Positions 18,764 through 28,860 are shown, counted from the stretch's first letter. The stretch is DNA of 64,000 nucleotides from Pseudomonas serbica (GCF_028823535.1 NZ_JAQIYM010000005.1:332146-396145), one strand, 5' to 3'. The notes: generated by a model from the sequence alone, not told the origin. Numbers and translations: made by a program.

Positions 18764-18790
18764 TTATCGTCGCGAGGAGGCTTTGCTTGA
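18764..18790 (-). promoter_or_regulatory. Sigma-28 (FliA) promoter of fliC
   Basis: The minus strand reads TCAAGCAA, 11 bases, then GACGATAA, a close FliA match at the correct spacing. It lies about 80 bases before the fliC ATG, which itself is preceded by CGAGGA. Confidence 0.88.
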
Positions 18791-18876
18791 GCGGATTTTT
18801 CGATTTTTTTAGTGGCAGCGTGCCAGCCCTTTATTTTCAAGGTGTTAGAGCCAGAAAAACGGCGCCAATAAAACGC

Positions 18877-18909
18877 AAAACGCCCGACAACTGGCGTTGC
18901 CGGGCGTTT
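18877..18909 (-). terminator. Intrinsic terminator after the KAS III gene
   Basis: AAACGCCCG pairs with CGGGCGTTT around a loop of about 15 bases, with T-rich sequence after it on the minus strand. It isolates fliC from the upstream ketoacyl synthase gene. Confidence 0.85.
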
Positions 18910-18930
18910 CATACAAAGCACGTGAGCTGA

Positions 18931-19860
18931 TCAGCCGCGATAGAGAATCGCCGAGCCCCACGACAGGCCCACGCCGAAGCCGCTGATGGCCACTCGGGTC
19001 CACTTGGAATCGAACACGTGGTTCTGCAACAGCAGTGGAATACTCGATGACACCGTGTTGCCGGTTTCGAGCATGTCCTTGACGAACTTCTCCGGTTCAC
19101 CTTCCTCGAAGCGGCGCGCCACGGCATCGACGATGGCCGCACTGCCCTGGTGAATGCAGAAGGCGTCGATATCGCCGGCCTGCAAATTGGACTCTTCCAG
19201 CAGCTCATGCAAGTGCGCCGGGACTTTCAACAGGGCGAAGTTGAACACCTGGCGGCCGTTCATGAAAAACACGCCATCGCTGACCTTCAGGTGCGGCGCG
19301 CCGGAACCGTCGGTGCCGAACTTCGACTTGCCGAGCTGCCAGACGGCATTTTCGCCCATCCAGGTCGCGGTGGCGGCATCGCCGAACAGCATGGTGGTAT
19401 TGCGGTCTTCGGGGTCGACGATCTTCGAATAGGGATCGGCGGTGATCAGCAGGCCGTTTTTCAGCCCCGCCGCTTCCATGAAACCCTTTATTGCATAGAT
19501 GCCGTACACGTAGCCGGAACAGCCCAGGGAAATATCGAAAGCGGCGACATGGGTCGGCAAACCGAGCTTGTCCTGGACGATCGCAGCGGTGTGCGGCAAT
19601 CCTTCCTCGTCACCGTTCTGGGTGACGACGATCAGGCAGTCGATGGCTTCACGCTTGAGTTCAGGGCTGGCAGCGAACAACGCATTGGCGGCCTCGACGC
19701 ACAGGTCGGAGGTTTCCTGATCAGCATCCATGCGCGGCAAAAAGGCCGAACCGATCTTGCCAAGGATGAAGGTTTCGTCCTTGTCGAACTTTGCACCCTG
19801 GGCGTAGTTGTCAACCCCGGCTGTCGGCACGTAACTCGCTATATTTTTTATGCCAATCAT
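18931..19860 (-). CDS. 3-oxoacyl-ACP synthase III family protein in the flagellin locus
   Basis: The 309-residue protein has a thiolase fold with the FabH triad in place: Cys114 in SLGCSGYVYG, His237 in FCIHQGS and Asn268 in ETGNTVSSS. Start is ATG at 19860 (MIGIKNIASYVP); the frame continues upstream without similarity. It should condense an acyl-CoA with malonyl-ACP, substrate unknown. In P. syringae a KAS III-like gene (orf3) lies with glycosyltransferase genes fgt1 and fgt2 beside fliC in a flagellin-glycosylation island. Here it stands alone between flgL and fliC with terminators on both sides. It is unlikely to be the housekeeping FabH; a role in flagellin modification is inference. Confidence 0.85.
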   Translation of the reverse strand: MIGIKNIASYVPTAGVDNYAQGAKFDKDETFILGKIGSAFLPRMDADQETSDLCVEAANALFAASPELKREAIDCLIVVTQNGDEEGLPHTAAIVQDKLGLPTHVAAFDISLGCSGYVYGIYAIKGFMEAAGLKNGLLITADPYSKIVDPEDRNTTMLFGDAATATWMGENAVWQLGKSKFGTDGSGAPHLKVSDGVFFMNGRQVFNFALLKVPAHLHELLEESNLQAGDIDAFCIHQGSAAIVDAVARRFEEGEPEKFVKDMLETGNTVSSSIPLLLQNHVFDSKWTRVAISGFGVGLSWGSAILYRG

Positions 19861-20117
19861 TATGGCTTCCCAATAATAAACAGCTGAACATCGCCGCTCG
19901 CTGAATCGAGGGCGTCTACAGTCAGGGACCGGCCCCAGAGGGGCATCGTCGTGGCTCAAGCACCTGCTTGAACTGTCCGCCACCTTCACCGCCCGCAGAC
20001 AGGATACAGTGAAGATGCGCGTTTTGACTGGCGGGTCACTCAGAGTTCACGGCTTTATTTGATTTTGTGGTCCGGGCCCCGTTTCGTGCAGCAGCGGATC
20101 ATCGCGAAAAAAACCTC
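19861..20117. other. Intergenic region between flgL and the KAS III gene
   Basis: About 260 bases without a gene. I searched for -24/-12 and FliA motifs and found no good match, so the promoter of the KAS III gene is unidentified. The flgL terminator adjoins its right end. Confidence 0.6.
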
Positions 20118-20153
20118 AAAAAAAAGCCAGCCCCGTGCAACACAGGGCTGGCC
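20118..20153 (-). terminator. Intrinsic terminator after flgL
   Basis: GCCAGCCC pairs with GGGCTGGC around an 11-base loop, followed by eight T on the minus strand. It ends the flgFGHIJKL unit. Confidence 0.9.
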
Positions 20154-20172
20154 GCGAGCGGTCAGGACCGAC

Positions 20173-21753
20173 TCAAAGCTTGTTGAACAGGCTCAGCTGG
20201 GACACCTTGGCGAATGCCAGTTGCGCCGCCTGCAGCATGGTCTGCTGCAAGGTCAGGCGGGTCAGCACTTCAGCCGGATCGGCCTCGCGGATCGAAGACT
20301 GGGTGGACGTGTTGAGCAGATCAGTGCTCTGGTTCTGATCGCGCTGCATGTCCATCACATTGCCCCGGGCACCGATGGCACCGCGGGCCAGGTCGACCTG
20401 GTTCTTGGCATTGCTCAGGTTGGCAATGGAGGAAGCGATCACATTGTCCAGGTTGCGTTGTGCCGCCGGGTTGCCGGACGTGGGCGTTTCAAGTGCCTGG
20501 CGCAGCTGGCTGACCGTGTCGAGCACGTTCTGGGTCTGATGAGTGTTGACCGAAATATCGAACTGATCGTTGGCCGCCGGTGCCGGCGTGGTGCTCAGGG
20601 TAAAGCTGACGCCGGCCGCGGTCGCCACGCCGCCGGCCACGGTCCCGGTGGTAACCGGCGTACTGCCGCTGGTCAATGGCCGGGCGTACAGCTCGAACGT
20701 CGTCGGGCTGGTGAACTTCAGCACCGCCCCGCTTTCCGGGAAAAAGCTGTTGTAGGCGGCGGCATCGGTCACCTGGGTCTGGGTGACCAGGGCCGTCGAG
20801 GCATTGCCGGGCGCGCGGGTACTGACGAAACTGTCCGGTTTGGCCTCCAGCTTGAAACTGTGGCCGGCGATGACCGAATCCGCGGTAGCGGGCGTGTCGG
20901 ATGCCTGCAAGGTGATATCCAGTGCAAAGCTCACGCCGCGGAAAGTGATGTCGCTGCCATCCTTGTTGTTCGGATCGAACTTGCCGGCACCCGTCGCTTC
21001 GGCGGTCACGTCGTTACCCGCGGCATCGGTGATCACGAACTGCGTGCTGCTGGTGAACGCCAGGGTATAAGGCTCGCCACCGCGAAAGCTGGCATCGAAG
21101 GCCGGCCCCGAGCTGACCAGGCCTGATGACAAGGCTACGCGCCCGTCGTCGACAGCCGGCGCGGTCAGGGTGGTGGTACTGCGCGAGGCATTGATTGCCT
21201 GCTGGAATACTTCCCAACCGGTATCGTTCAGGCCCAGGGACATCGAGTCACCGATCTTGAGCTCCAGCTGGGTCTGGTCGCCCTGATAGCTGTAGGTGCC
21301 ATCACTGTTGCGGGCGAACGGCGGCGTGTTGTTGCTGGCCCCGGAAAAGATGTACTTGCCGTTGGCATCCTTGCTGTTCATCAAGCTCAGCAGCTGCTGC
21401 TCGGCCTGGCCGACTTCCTCGCTGAGGGACTTGCGATCGTCGTCGTTCAAGGAGGCGCTGCCGGCACGCACCGTCAGCTCGCTGACTTTTTGCAGCACGG
21501 TGTTGATGCTGTCCAGCACGCTTTCTTCCTGCGCCTGGGCCGTGTTCAACGCGTTGATGTTGGTGGTGTACTGACCCAGCAAGGCTTTTTGCTGCTCAAG
21601 CTGCAGCAACCGCGCGGCGCCAACCGGATCGTCCGCCGCCGTCTCGAGCTTGATGCCACTGCTGGCCTGCTCGGCCGTCTTCATCACGTTGTTGAGGTTG
21701 CGTTGATAGTTGGCCGCGGTGGTCGCGTAGTACTGTGCAGTGGAAATTCGCAT
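20173..21753 (-). CDS. flgL: Flagellar hook-associated protein 3 FlgL
   Basis: The 526-residue protein begins MRISTAQYYATTAANYQRNL and ends in a flagellin-like helix (LQQTMLQAAQLAFAKVSQLS). Its Thr/Ala/Gly-rich centre is large for the family, which is often nearer 300-440 residues but variable in Pseudomonas. FlgL is the junction protein between hook and filament. It is the last gene before the terminator. Confidence 0.95.
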   Translation of the reverse strand: MRISTAQYYATTAANYQRNLNNVMKTAEQASSGIKLETAADDPVGAARLLQLEQQKALLGQYTTNINALNTAQAQEESVLDSINTVLQKVSELTVRAGSASLNDDDRKSLSEEVGQAEQQLLSLMNSKDANGKYIFSGASNNTPPFARNSDGTYSYQGDQTQLELKIGDSMSLGLNDTGWEVFQQAINASRSTTTLTAPAVDDGRVALSSGLVSSGPAFDASFRGGEPYTLAFTSSTQFVITDAAGNDVTAEATGAGKFDPNNKDGSDITFRGVSFALDITLQASDTPATADSVIAGHSFKLEAKPDSFVSTRAPGNASTALVTQTQVTDAAAYNSFFPESGAVLKFTSPTTFELYARPLTSGSTPVTTGTVAGGVATAAGVSFTLSTTPAPAANDQFDISVNTHQTQNVLDTVSQLRQALETPTSGNPAAQRNLDNVIASSIANLSNAKNQVDLARGAIGARGNVMDMQRDQNQSTDLLNTSTQSSIREADPAEVLTRLTLQQTMLQAAQLAFAKVSQLSLFNKL

Positions 21754-21766
21754 GCTCTACGGTTCC

Positions 21767-23776
21767 TTAAAGGGCATTGATCAGGGTGCTGAAGATTTCC
21801 TGCGCAGTCTTGATGATCTGCGAAGAGGCCGTGTAGTACTGCTGGTACTTGGTCAGGTTGCCGGCCTCTTCGTCGAGGTCGACACCCGACAGCGAGTCAC
21901 GCGCATTGCGCGCCCCGGTGACGATGGTGTCGGTCGCCGTGGCATCGAGTTGGCCCTGCTTGGTCAAGGAACCAACGGTCGACACCAGGCCGCCGTAGGC
22001 CTCGGTAAAGCTCACGCCGGGACTGGTTGCCGTGGCACCGACCGTGGCCTTGGTCTGCAGGGCCAGCAGCGCCTGGGCGTTGCGGTTGTCGGTGCTGTCG
22101 GCGGCGGTCATCGCGATGTTGAAGCTGTCGCCGGCCTTGGGACTGCCACTGACGGTCATGCCGACACTGAAGGTCTTGGCTGCGCCGCTGGCATCGGTGT
22201 ACGGCACTGAAATGCTCAGGTCGTTGTTCTGGCCGGGCACGATGTTGCCGGTGCCAATACTGACCCCCTTGGCATCGAACACTTCATAGGCACTGGCGCT
22301 GGTCATCAGCATACGGACCGGCATCGACGCCTTGACCGCATTCTGCACTTCCAGGCGCTGGGCCGAATCGTAGATGTCCAGGCTGGTCTTCAGGGTCGGC
22401 TGGCTGGCATCCCCGGTACCGGTGTTGCCCTGGGCCTTGGTAGAGGTCAGCGGTGCGGACGTGGCCAGGCGCTTGGCGTCGGTCATGACGGTGGTCATGT
22501 CTGCAGCGGAACTGCGGGTCGGGGTAATCTTGAAGCTGTCGCCACTGTTAACCGGACCGGCGTTGAGACTCAGGCTGAAGCCATCGATGACCGGTGGCGG
22601 CGTCGTGCCCAGGTCGAAACTGCCCATGTCGGTATTGTCCGACAAGCGCCGTACGCTGTAGCCAGTGGCGCTGGTGAAGGTCACCTGGTAATCGCTGGCC
22701 GCCAGCTTGCTGGTGTCCTTGATGGTGACGTTCAGGTTACCCGACGCCGTGTTGTTGTTGGCATTGGCGATGCTGCGCTGGCTGATGGCCGCAACACTGT
22801 TGATGTCATTGAACAGCGCCGCGCCGAAATTGCCGCTCTGATCCAGCCCCTGCCCCAATTGCTTGTTGACCTGATCGGCCACGACCATGGCGATACGCCC
22901 CAGGCCATTGACGGCCGGGGTCAATACGTCATTGCGATAACGCAACAGCCCACCCATCTCGCCGCCGCTCATCACATTGGTGATGTCGACCGACGAACCG
23001 TTACGATCCATGATGATCGAGGAACGGGTCGGATCCGCCGGGTCGGACGCCACGCGCAGTTTGTTGACAGTGTCACCCACCACCAATGGCTGGCCGTTAC
23101 CCAGGTAGATATCCATGCGCCCTTCGGTATCGGTGACCTGGGTGCCCACCAGCTCATTGAGCTGGCGGATGGTTTCGTTACGCTGGTCCAGCAGCTCGTT
23201 GGGCGTGCCACCCGAACTACTGACTTCACTGATTTTCTTGTTGTACGCCGCAACGGTCGACGCCAGCTTGTTGACCTGGTCGGCCATCGAACCCAGCTGA
23301 TCGTTGATGTAAGTGCCTTGCTGCTTCAATTGCCCGGAGATGGCATTGAAGCGGCTGCTCAAGCCTTGGGCGTTGGTCAGCAGGGCCTGGCGCGCGGCGT
23401 TGTCGTTGGAACTGCCGGCCAGGGTCTGCATGGCCGAAAAGAACGACTGCAAGGTCTTGGTCACACCGGTACCGCTGTCAGACAGCAGCTTGTCCACCTG
23501 GGTGGCCTGCCCCAAATAGGCCTGCGCATCACTGTTGAGGGAGGTCGAGGTCTGCAACTGCGCGTCGAGGTAGCTGTTGTACACCCGACGCACGTCGGCC
23601 AGCGTAGTACCGGTGCCAATGAACACATTGCCGTACCGAATGGAGTCCTTGGTACCCTGCACAGTTTGTTGGCGCGAGTACCCGACGGTATCGACGTTGG
23701 AAATGTTGTTACCGGTAGTCACCAACGATGCATGGCTGGCAGACAGACCCGACATTCCGATGTTGAGCAAACTCAT
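21767..23776 (-). CDS. flgK: Flagellar hook-associated protein 1 FlgK
   Basis: The 669-residue protein begins MSLLNIGMSGLSASHASLVT, with the rod/hook-type motif NNISNVDTVGYSRQ, and ends in the typical helix YYTASSQIIKTAQEIFSTLI. It joins the hook to FlgL. AAAAGGTCTG precedes the ATG. It lies between flgJ and flgL. Confidence 0.96.
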   Translation of the reverse strand: MSLLNIGMSGLSASHASLVTTGNNISNVDTVGYSRQQTVQGTKDSIRYGNVFIGTGTTLADVRRVYNSYLDAQLQTSTSLNSDAQAYLGQATQVDKLLSDSGTGVTKTLQSFFSAMQTLAGSSNDNAARQALLTNAQGLSSRFNAISGQLKQQGTYINDQLGSMADQVNKLASTVAAYNKKISEVSSSGGTPNELLDQRNETIRQLNELVGTQVTDTEGRMDIYLGNGQPLVVGDTVNKLRVASDPADPTRSSIIMDRNGSSVDITNVMSGGEMGGLLRYRNDVLTPAVNGLGRIAMVVADQVNKQLGQGLDQSGNFGAALFNDINSVAAISQRSIANANNNTASGNLNVTIKDTSKLAASDYQVTFTSATGYSVRRLSDNTDMGSFDLGTTPPPVIDGFSLSLNAGPVNSGDSFKITPTRSSAADMTTVMTDAKRLATSAPLTSTKAQGNTGTGDASQPTLKTSLDIYDSAQRLEVQNAVKASMPVRMLMTSASAYEVFDAKGVSIGTGNIVPGQNNDLSISVPYTDASGAAKTFSVGMTVSGSPKAGDSFNIAMTAADSTDNRNAQALLALQTKATVGATATSPGVSFTEAYGGLVSTVGSLTKQGQLDATATDTIVTGARNARDSLSGVDLDEEAGNLTKYQQYYTASSQIIKTAQEIFSTLINAL

Positions 23777-23799
23777 TGTTCAGACCTTTTACCTTATGT

Positions 23800-25083
23800 C
23801 TATAAAGGCGTGGTGGAAACGCCCGCCGCAGCGTAGTTCTGATAACTCGTCATCTGCTTGGCTATCTGCGAAATCTTGCGGGCGTAAGCCGGGTCGGTTG
23901 CGTAACCGGCCTTTTGCAGCTCGCGCACAAACTGTTCGGGGTTATCGGCCGACTTCACCACATCTTGATAACGATTATTGGTTTGCAGCAGCGTGACCAG
24001 GTCATGGAAGCTGTCCTTGTAGGAATCGTAGGAGCGGAACTCGGCCGTCTCCTTGACCATCTCGCCATTCCTGAACTCGCTGGTGATGGCCCGCGCCGAA
24101 TCACCCTTCCAGCTGCTGCCGGCCTTGATGCCGAACAGGTTGTGGCTGCTGCTGCCGTCCTGGGCGCGCATGACCGATTTGCCCCAACCGGTTTCCAGGG
24201 CGGCCTGGGCCACCAGGTAACGCGGATCGACACCAATGCGATCGGCCGCTTCCTTGGCCATCGGCAGCATGGTGTCGATGAATTCGTCGGCGCTGCCGAA
24301 GGCTTTTTTCGCCGGCGCCAAGGGGATCTGCGCAATGGCGCGCCCGTGAATCTGCAAGGACCCGCTCGACGCCATCTGCGCATTCTCCAGCCAGTCGCCG
24401 TTGTACAAGGGCCCCGAACCGGAAGTTGCGACACGCTCGGGCAACGCCGTTTTGTTGACCGCAGTGGCGGTGGTCGGCGTGGCGGAAGGCACCAGGCCCG
24501 CGAGCAAGCGGTCGGCCAGTTTTGGCGGCAGGGCCAGGCGCCGCTGGTTGATCAGCGCCATGTCATTGCGATGGGCGCCCTCGCCTGTCGGTGCACTGAG
24601 CGAACGCGAGGCCCACAACGGTCGCTCGCCATTGACCCGCGACAGCGGCCCGTTGATCGCCACCGTGCCAGCGGCCAGCGGTGTCTGCGCGGCCGCTTTC
24701 GCAGCCTCCTGCTTGGCCGCCGACAGTGTCGCCGCTTCACCCGGCGCCAGTGGCTTGTTCTTCGACATCTGGCGCATCAGCACGTCCGCCAGGCCGATAC
24801 CACCGCCCTCGCGGGACATGGAAACCGCCAGTTGCTGGTCGTACATTTCCTGGTACTGCTTGGCCTCGGCGGTGTTCATCGGGTTGTCCTTGCCCAGCGC
24901 CTCGGTGGCCGAACGCATCGACTTGAGCATCTCGCCGAGGAACAGCGACTCGAACTCCTGCGCCACCTTGCGCATGTTGGCGTCGCTGTTCTTGTCGCCG
25001 ACCTTGAGCTGGTTCAGCCGGTTCAGGTCGGAAAACGCACCGGAATCGCTGCTGCTGACCCGACCGCTCTTGAACATGTCCAT
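23800..25083 (-). CDS. flgJ: Peptidoglycan hydrolase and rod-cap protein FlgJ
   Basis: The 427-residue protein has an N-terminal rod-binding domain (about residues 30-110) and a C-terminal GH73 glucosaminidase-type domain (about 260-415) with AQAALETGWGKS and HNLFGIKAGSSW. A disordered linker lies between. FlgJ opens the cell wall for the growing rod and acts as rod cap. The dual-domain form is standard in gammaproteobacteria. Its start is 11 bases from the end of flgI. Confidence 0.95.
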   Translation of the reverse strand: MDMFKSGRVSSSDSGAFSDLNRLNQLKVGDKNSDANMRKVAQEFESLFLGEMLKSMRSATEALGKDNPMNTAEAKQYQEMYDQQLAVSMSREGGGIGLADVLMRQMSKNKPLAPGEAATLSAAKQEAAKAAAQTPLAAGTVAINGPLSRVNGERPLWASRSLSAPTGEGAHRNDMALINQRRLALPPKLADRLLAGLVPSATPTTATAVNKTALPERVATSGSGPLYNGDWLENAQMASSGSLQIHGRAIAQIPLAPAKKAFGSADEFIDTMLPMAKEAADRIGVDPRYLVAQAALETGWGKSVMRAQDGSSSHNLFGIKAGSSWKGDSARAITSEFRNGEMVKETAEFRSYDSYKDSFHDLVTLLQTNNRYQDVVKSADNPEQFVRELQKAGYATDPAYARKISQIAKQMTSYQNYAAAGVSTTPL

Positions 25084-25094
25084 GCTCGCCCTCC

Positions 25095-26204
25095 TCAGAT
25101 CACGATCAGGTCGGCTTGCAGGGCGCCAGCCTGTTTCAGTGCTTCAAGGATCGCCATCAGGTCGCCCGGTGCCGCGCCGACCTGGTTCACCGCACGGACG
25201 ATTTCGTCGAGGGTGGTGCCCGGGCCGAACTTGAACATCGGCTTGGCTTCCTGCTCGGCATTGACCCGCGAGCGCGGCACGACAGCGGTCTGGCCATTGG
25301 ACAGAGGGCCGGGCTGGCTGACGATAGGGTCTTCGGTAATGGTCACGGTCAGGCTGCCGTGGGTGACGGCGGCCGGGGAAACCTTGACGTTCTGGCCGAT
25401 CACGATGGTGCCGGTGCGCGAGTTGATGATGACTTTGGCCACCGCCTGACCCGGATCGATTTCAAGGTTTTCCAGGATCGACAGGTAATCGACACGCTGG
25501 CTCGGATCCAGCGGCGCGGTGACGCGCACCGAGCCGCCGTCGATGGCCTGGGCCACGCCAGGGCCGAGCATGTCGTTGATCTTGTCGACGATGCGCTTGG
25601 CCGTGGTGAAGTCGGAACGGTTGAGGTTCAGGGTCAGGCTGTTGCCCTGGTTGAAACCGCTCGGCACCGCTCGCTCGACCGAAGCACCGCCCGGGATGCG
25701 CCCGGCCGAAGGCACGTTGACCGTGATCTTCGAGCCATCGCGCCCCTCGGCATCAAACCCGCCGACCACCAGGTTGCCTTGGGCTACCGCATAAACGTTG
25801 CCGTCGATACCCTTGAGCGGCGTCAGCAGCAAGGTGCCGCCGCGCAGGCTCTTGGAGTTACCGATGGACGAAACGGTGATGTCGACCTGTTGCCCCGGCT
25901 TGGCGAACGCCGGCAAGTCGGCACTGATCGACACCGCCGCGACGTTCTTCAACTGCACGTTGCCCGAACCCGGCGGTACCTTGATGCCGAACTGCGAGAG
26001 CATGTTGTTGAAGGTCTGCAGGGTGAACGGGGTCTGCGTCGTCTGGTCGCCGGTGCCATTGAGCCCGACCACCAGGCCGTAGCCGATCAATTGGTTGGAG
26101 CGCACGCCGGAAATGCTGGCGATGTCCTTCAGGCGCTCGGCTTGAGCGTTGAAGGCTGCGGACAGCATCAGGGTGGCGACCATGAGGCTTTTGAATTTCA
26201 ACAT
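25095..26204 (-). CDS. flgI: Flagellar P-ring protein FlgI
   Basis: I place the start at ATG 26204 ([20 protein letters not shown]), giving 369 residues and a clear Sec signal peptide ending near AQA. A GTG six codons upstream overlaps the region just after flgH and is possible. The mature part has the family motif [19 protein letters not shown]. FlgI forms the bushing in the peptidoglycan layer. Confidence 0.95.
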   Translation of the reverse strand: MLKFKSLMVATLMLSAAFNAQAERLKDIASISGVRSNQLIGYGLVVGLNGTGDQTTQTPFTLQTFNNMLSQFGIKVPPGSGNVQLKNVAAVSISADLPAFAKPGQQVDITVSSIGNSKSLRGGTLLLTPLKGIDGNVYAVAQGNLVVGGFDAEGRDGSKITVNVPSAGRIPGGASVERAVPSGFNQGNSLTLNLNRSDFTTAKRIVDKINDMLGPGVAQAIDGGSVRVTAPLDPSQRVDYLSILENLEIDPGQAVAKVIINSRTGTIVIGQNVKVSPAAVTHGSLTVTITEDPIVSQPGPLSNGQTAVVPRSRVNAEQEAKPMFKFGPGTTLDEIVRAVNQVGAAPGDLMAILEALKQAGALQADLIVI

Positions 26205-26222
26205 GCTCAACTGGAAGGCCAC

Positions 26223-26918
26223 CTAGAAAGGAAACAGCGGGCTGAGGAAGAAACGGTCGAACCAGCCTGGCTGACTCGCATCGGCAAAGGAGCCAGTGCC
26301 CGAATAGGTGATGCGCGCATCGGCGACACGGGTCGACGACACGGTGTTATCGGTAGAGATGTCGTCAGCCCGGACCAGACCGGCAATCCTCACCAGTTCG
26401 TCGCCGGTGTTGAGGGTCAGCCACTTCTCGCCGCGCACGGCGATGATGCCGTTAGGCAAGACATCGGCGACCGTCACGGTGATCGAACCGGTGAGGCTGT
26501 TGCCCTGACCGGCCTTGCTGTCACCCTTGGTCGCACGGTCGCCTTCATAGCTGGCGTCCAGGCTCAGGTCACCACTGCCAAACGGATTGTTGGTGCTGGG
26601 CGTGGAACCGAACAGCGAGCTCAGGCCGATGCTGGCCTTGCTGTTCTTGCCAATCTGCGAGTTGGCGTTTTTGCTGGCCTGGGTCTTTTCGTTCAGGGTG
26701 ATGGTGATGATGTCACCGACCCGGAACGCCTTGCGGTCGGTGTACAGGTTCTGTTCGAAGCCAGCCTGGTAGATCGAGCCGTTGTTGGCGGCAGCCGGCA
26801 ACGGCGTGCGCGGCAACACCGGGGCGTAGTAAGGGTCATTGGGCTTTGGCGACACAGGCACGCAGCCTGCAAGCGCAGTAATCCCACTCAGTGCCAGAAC
26901 AGAGACGAAGCGTTTCAT
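26223..26918 (-). CDS. flgH: Flagellar L-ring lipoprotein FlgH
   Basis: The 231-residue protein has a lipoprotein signal with lipobox LAGC (Cys19), then the L-ring domain including [19 protein letters not shown]. FlgH forms the outer-membrane bushing. It lies between flgG and flgI. Confidence 0.96.
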   Translation of the reverse strand: MKRFVSVLALSGITALAGCVPVSPKPNDPYYAPVLPRTPLPAAANNGSIYQAGFEQNLYTDRKAFRVGDIITITLNEKTQASKNANSQIGKNSKASIGLSSLFGSTPSTNNPFGSGDLSLDASYEGDRATKGDSKAGQGNSLTGSITVTVADVLPNGIIAVRGEKWLTLNTGDELVRIAGLVRADDISTDNTVSSTRVADARITYSGTGSFADASQPGWFDRFFLSPLFPF

Positions 26919-26970
26919 GACCCTACCTCACGGTGTTGCAGGCGACCTCATGGCCGCCCCAAAGACTTGA

Positions 26971-27756
26971 TTACAGATTCTGCGTTACGAACGAGAGCAT
27001 CTGGTCGGCGGTGGAGATCACCTTGGAGTTCATCTCGTAGGCGCGCTGAGTGGTGATCATGTTGACCATCTCCTCAACGGTGCTGACGTTGGAGGTTTCC
27101 AGGGTGTTCTGCAGCGTGGTACCGAAACCCGCCAGGCCCGGGGTGCCGACTTGCGGCGCGCCACTGGCGGCGGTTTCCAGGAACAGGTTGTTGCCCACCG
27201 CCTGCAGGCCGGCCGGGTTGATGAAGTCGGCGGTTTGCAGGTTGCCGATCACCTGGGACGCCGGGTTGCCGGCGACGGTGATGGAGACGGTGCCATCCTT
27301 GCCCACGGTGAAGGTCTGGGCGTCGTTCGGAATGACGATCGCCGGTTCCAGGGCAAAGCCGCTGGCGTTGACGATCTGGCCGTTGGAATCCAGGTGGAAA
27401 GTACCGTCACGGGTGTAGGACGTGGTGCCGTCCGGCTGCAGGATCTGGAAGAAGCCGCGACCGTCGATGGCCATGTCCAGCGGTTGCTCGGTGGTTTGCA
27501 GGCTGCCGGCGTTGAAGTTCTTCTGGGTGCCGACAATGCGCACACCGGTACCCAGTTGCAGGCCCGACGGCAGTTCGCTGTCCTGGGTCGACTGGGCGCC
27601 TGGCTGACGCTTGATCTGGTACAGCAGATCCTGGAACTCGGCGCGGTCACGTTTGAAACCCGTGGTCGAGACGTTGGCCAGGTTGTTGGAAATGGTGGTC
27701 AGGTTGGTGTCCTGGGCGGACAGACCGGTTTTGGCAACCCATAGAGCCGGAAGCAT
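26971..27756 (-). CDS. flgG: Flagellar distal rod protein FlgG
   Basis: The 261-residue length is standard. It starts MLPALWVAKTGLSAQDTNL, carries the rod signature around NNLANVSTTGFKRDRAEFQD, and ends with the conserved VEEMVNMITTQRAYEMNSK. It forms the distal rod. It follows flgF with a 45-base gap. Confidence 0.97.
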   Translation of the reverse strand: MLPALWVAKTGLSAQDTNLTTISNNLANVSTTGFKRDRAEFQDLLYQIKRQPGAQSTQDSELPSGLQLGTGVRIVGTQKNFNAGSLQTTEQPLDMAIDGRGFFQILQPDGTTSYTRDGTFHLDSNGQIVNASGFALEPAIVIPNDAQTFTVGKDGTVSITVAGNPASQVIGNLQTADFINPAGLQAVGNNLFLETAASGAPQVGTPGLAGFGTTLQNTLETSNVSTVEEMVNMITTQRAYEMNSKVISTADQMLSFVTQNL

Positions 27757-27801
27757 TCGATTCTCCTCGTGCGCCTGTTTTACGGCGCGACGTTCTGGTA
27801 A

Positions 27802-28542
27802 TTAGCTGATCTGCAAGACCCGAGCCATGGCCTGGTCGTCTTCTTTGGCGGTGTTCATCATCTTGATGTGCAGTTCGAACTGCTTCGACAGGGCCAGCAC
27901 CTGGGTCATCTCGTCCACGGCGTTGACGTTGCTCGACTCGAGGAAACCGGATACCAGCTTGACGTTGGCATCGGCTTGCGCAGGCTGGCCGTCCTTGGTG
28001 TGAATCGAACCGTCCAGGCCCTTGGTCATGTTCTTGATGTCCGGGTTGACCAGCTTGATGCGGTCAACTTCAGCCATCACACGCGGACCTTCGCCCATGG
28101 CGCGAATGCTGATGGTGCCGTCCTCGCCCACTTCGATCTGCTGCTCGGGCGGCACGGCGATCGGGCCGCCATTGCCGATCACCGGCATGCCGTTGCCTGC
28201 CCGCAGCACGCCCAGGGCGTCCACCACCAGGCTGCCGGTACGCACGTAGCTTTCTCCGCCATCGGGGTTCTGCACCGCCAGCCAGCCGCTGCCTTGTACG
28301 GCGACGTCGAGGTCACGACCGGTCTGTACCAGCGAGCCTGGGGTAAAGTCGGTGGCCGGGCGTTCGGACAGGGCAAACGCTCGCGCCGGAAAGCTGTCGC
28401 CGAACACCGGCATCGAGCGGGCCTGCTCCAGGTCTTTCTGGAAGCCGTTGGTAGAGATGTTCGCCAGGTTGTTGGCATGGGCCTTTTGCGCCAGCGCATT
28501 CTGGCTGGCGCCGGTCATTGCCACATAAAGGTACTTGTCCAC
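27802..28542 (-). CDS. flgF: Flagellar proximal rod protein FlgF
   Basis: The true start is a GTG at 28542 (VDKYLYVAMTGASQNALAQ), preceded by AGAGGA, giving the usual 246 residues; the open frame upstream of it is not FlgF. The rod motif NNLANISTNGFQKDLEQ is present. It is the first gene of flgFGHIJKL, and a sigma-54 site lies about 57 bases upstream. Confidence 0.95.
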   Translation of the reverse strand: MDKYLYVAMTGASQNALAQKAHANNLANISTNGFQKDLEQARSMPVFGDSFPARAFALSERPATDFTPGSLVQTGRDLDVAVQGSGWLAVQNPDGGESYVRTGSLVVDALGVLRAGNGMPVIGNGGPIAVPPEQQIEVGEDGTISIRAMGEGPRVMAEVDRIKLVNPDIKNMTKGLDGSIHTKDGQPAQADANVKLVSGFLESSNVNAVDEMTQVLALSKQFELHIKMMNTAKEDDQAMARVLQIS

Positions 28543-28598
28543 ACGCTTTCCTCTGCCTGCCGGACGTTTGCCGCCCGATGCTGTACTGACGTGGCATA

Positions 28599-28615
28599 AG
28601 CAATTTGCAGACCAA
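28599..28615 (-). promoter_or_regulatory. Sigma-54 promoter of flgFGHIJKL
   Basis: The minus strand reads TTGGTCTGCAAATTGCT, with GG and GC 10 bases apart. Hook and rod genes of this class depend on RpoN and FleR in P. aeruginosa. The match is fair rather than perfect in the -24 half. Confidence 0.65.
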
Positions 28616-28751
28616 GTCGGTTTTGGCAGCGCGAGGCCCGGCAAACAAAGGACTTGAGAGATTTCGCCGGTCTGGAGGGTTTGTATCAGAGACGAAAAAC
28701 CGGCGGTGATATGCCGGTAAGTGGCAAGGCTTGACCTGCTTACCAGCAATG

Positions 28752-28838
28752 CTGGCCCCTTCGCGAGCAAGCCCGCTCCCACAGTGATCTGTGGCGTTCA
28801 CAAAACCTGTGGGAGCGGGCTTGCTCGCGAAGAGGCCG
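28752..28838. repeat. REPIN (two inverted REP copies)
   Basis: TCGCGAGCAAGCCCGCTCCC is followed about 30 bases later by its inverse GGGAGCGGGCTTGCTCGCGA, with flanking GGCC bases also paired. It lies between flgF and phhR and can form a long hairpin. The rest of 28616-28860 shows no gene. Confidence 0.85.
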
Positions 28839-28860
28839 GCACAATCACAACAAAAGTCAG

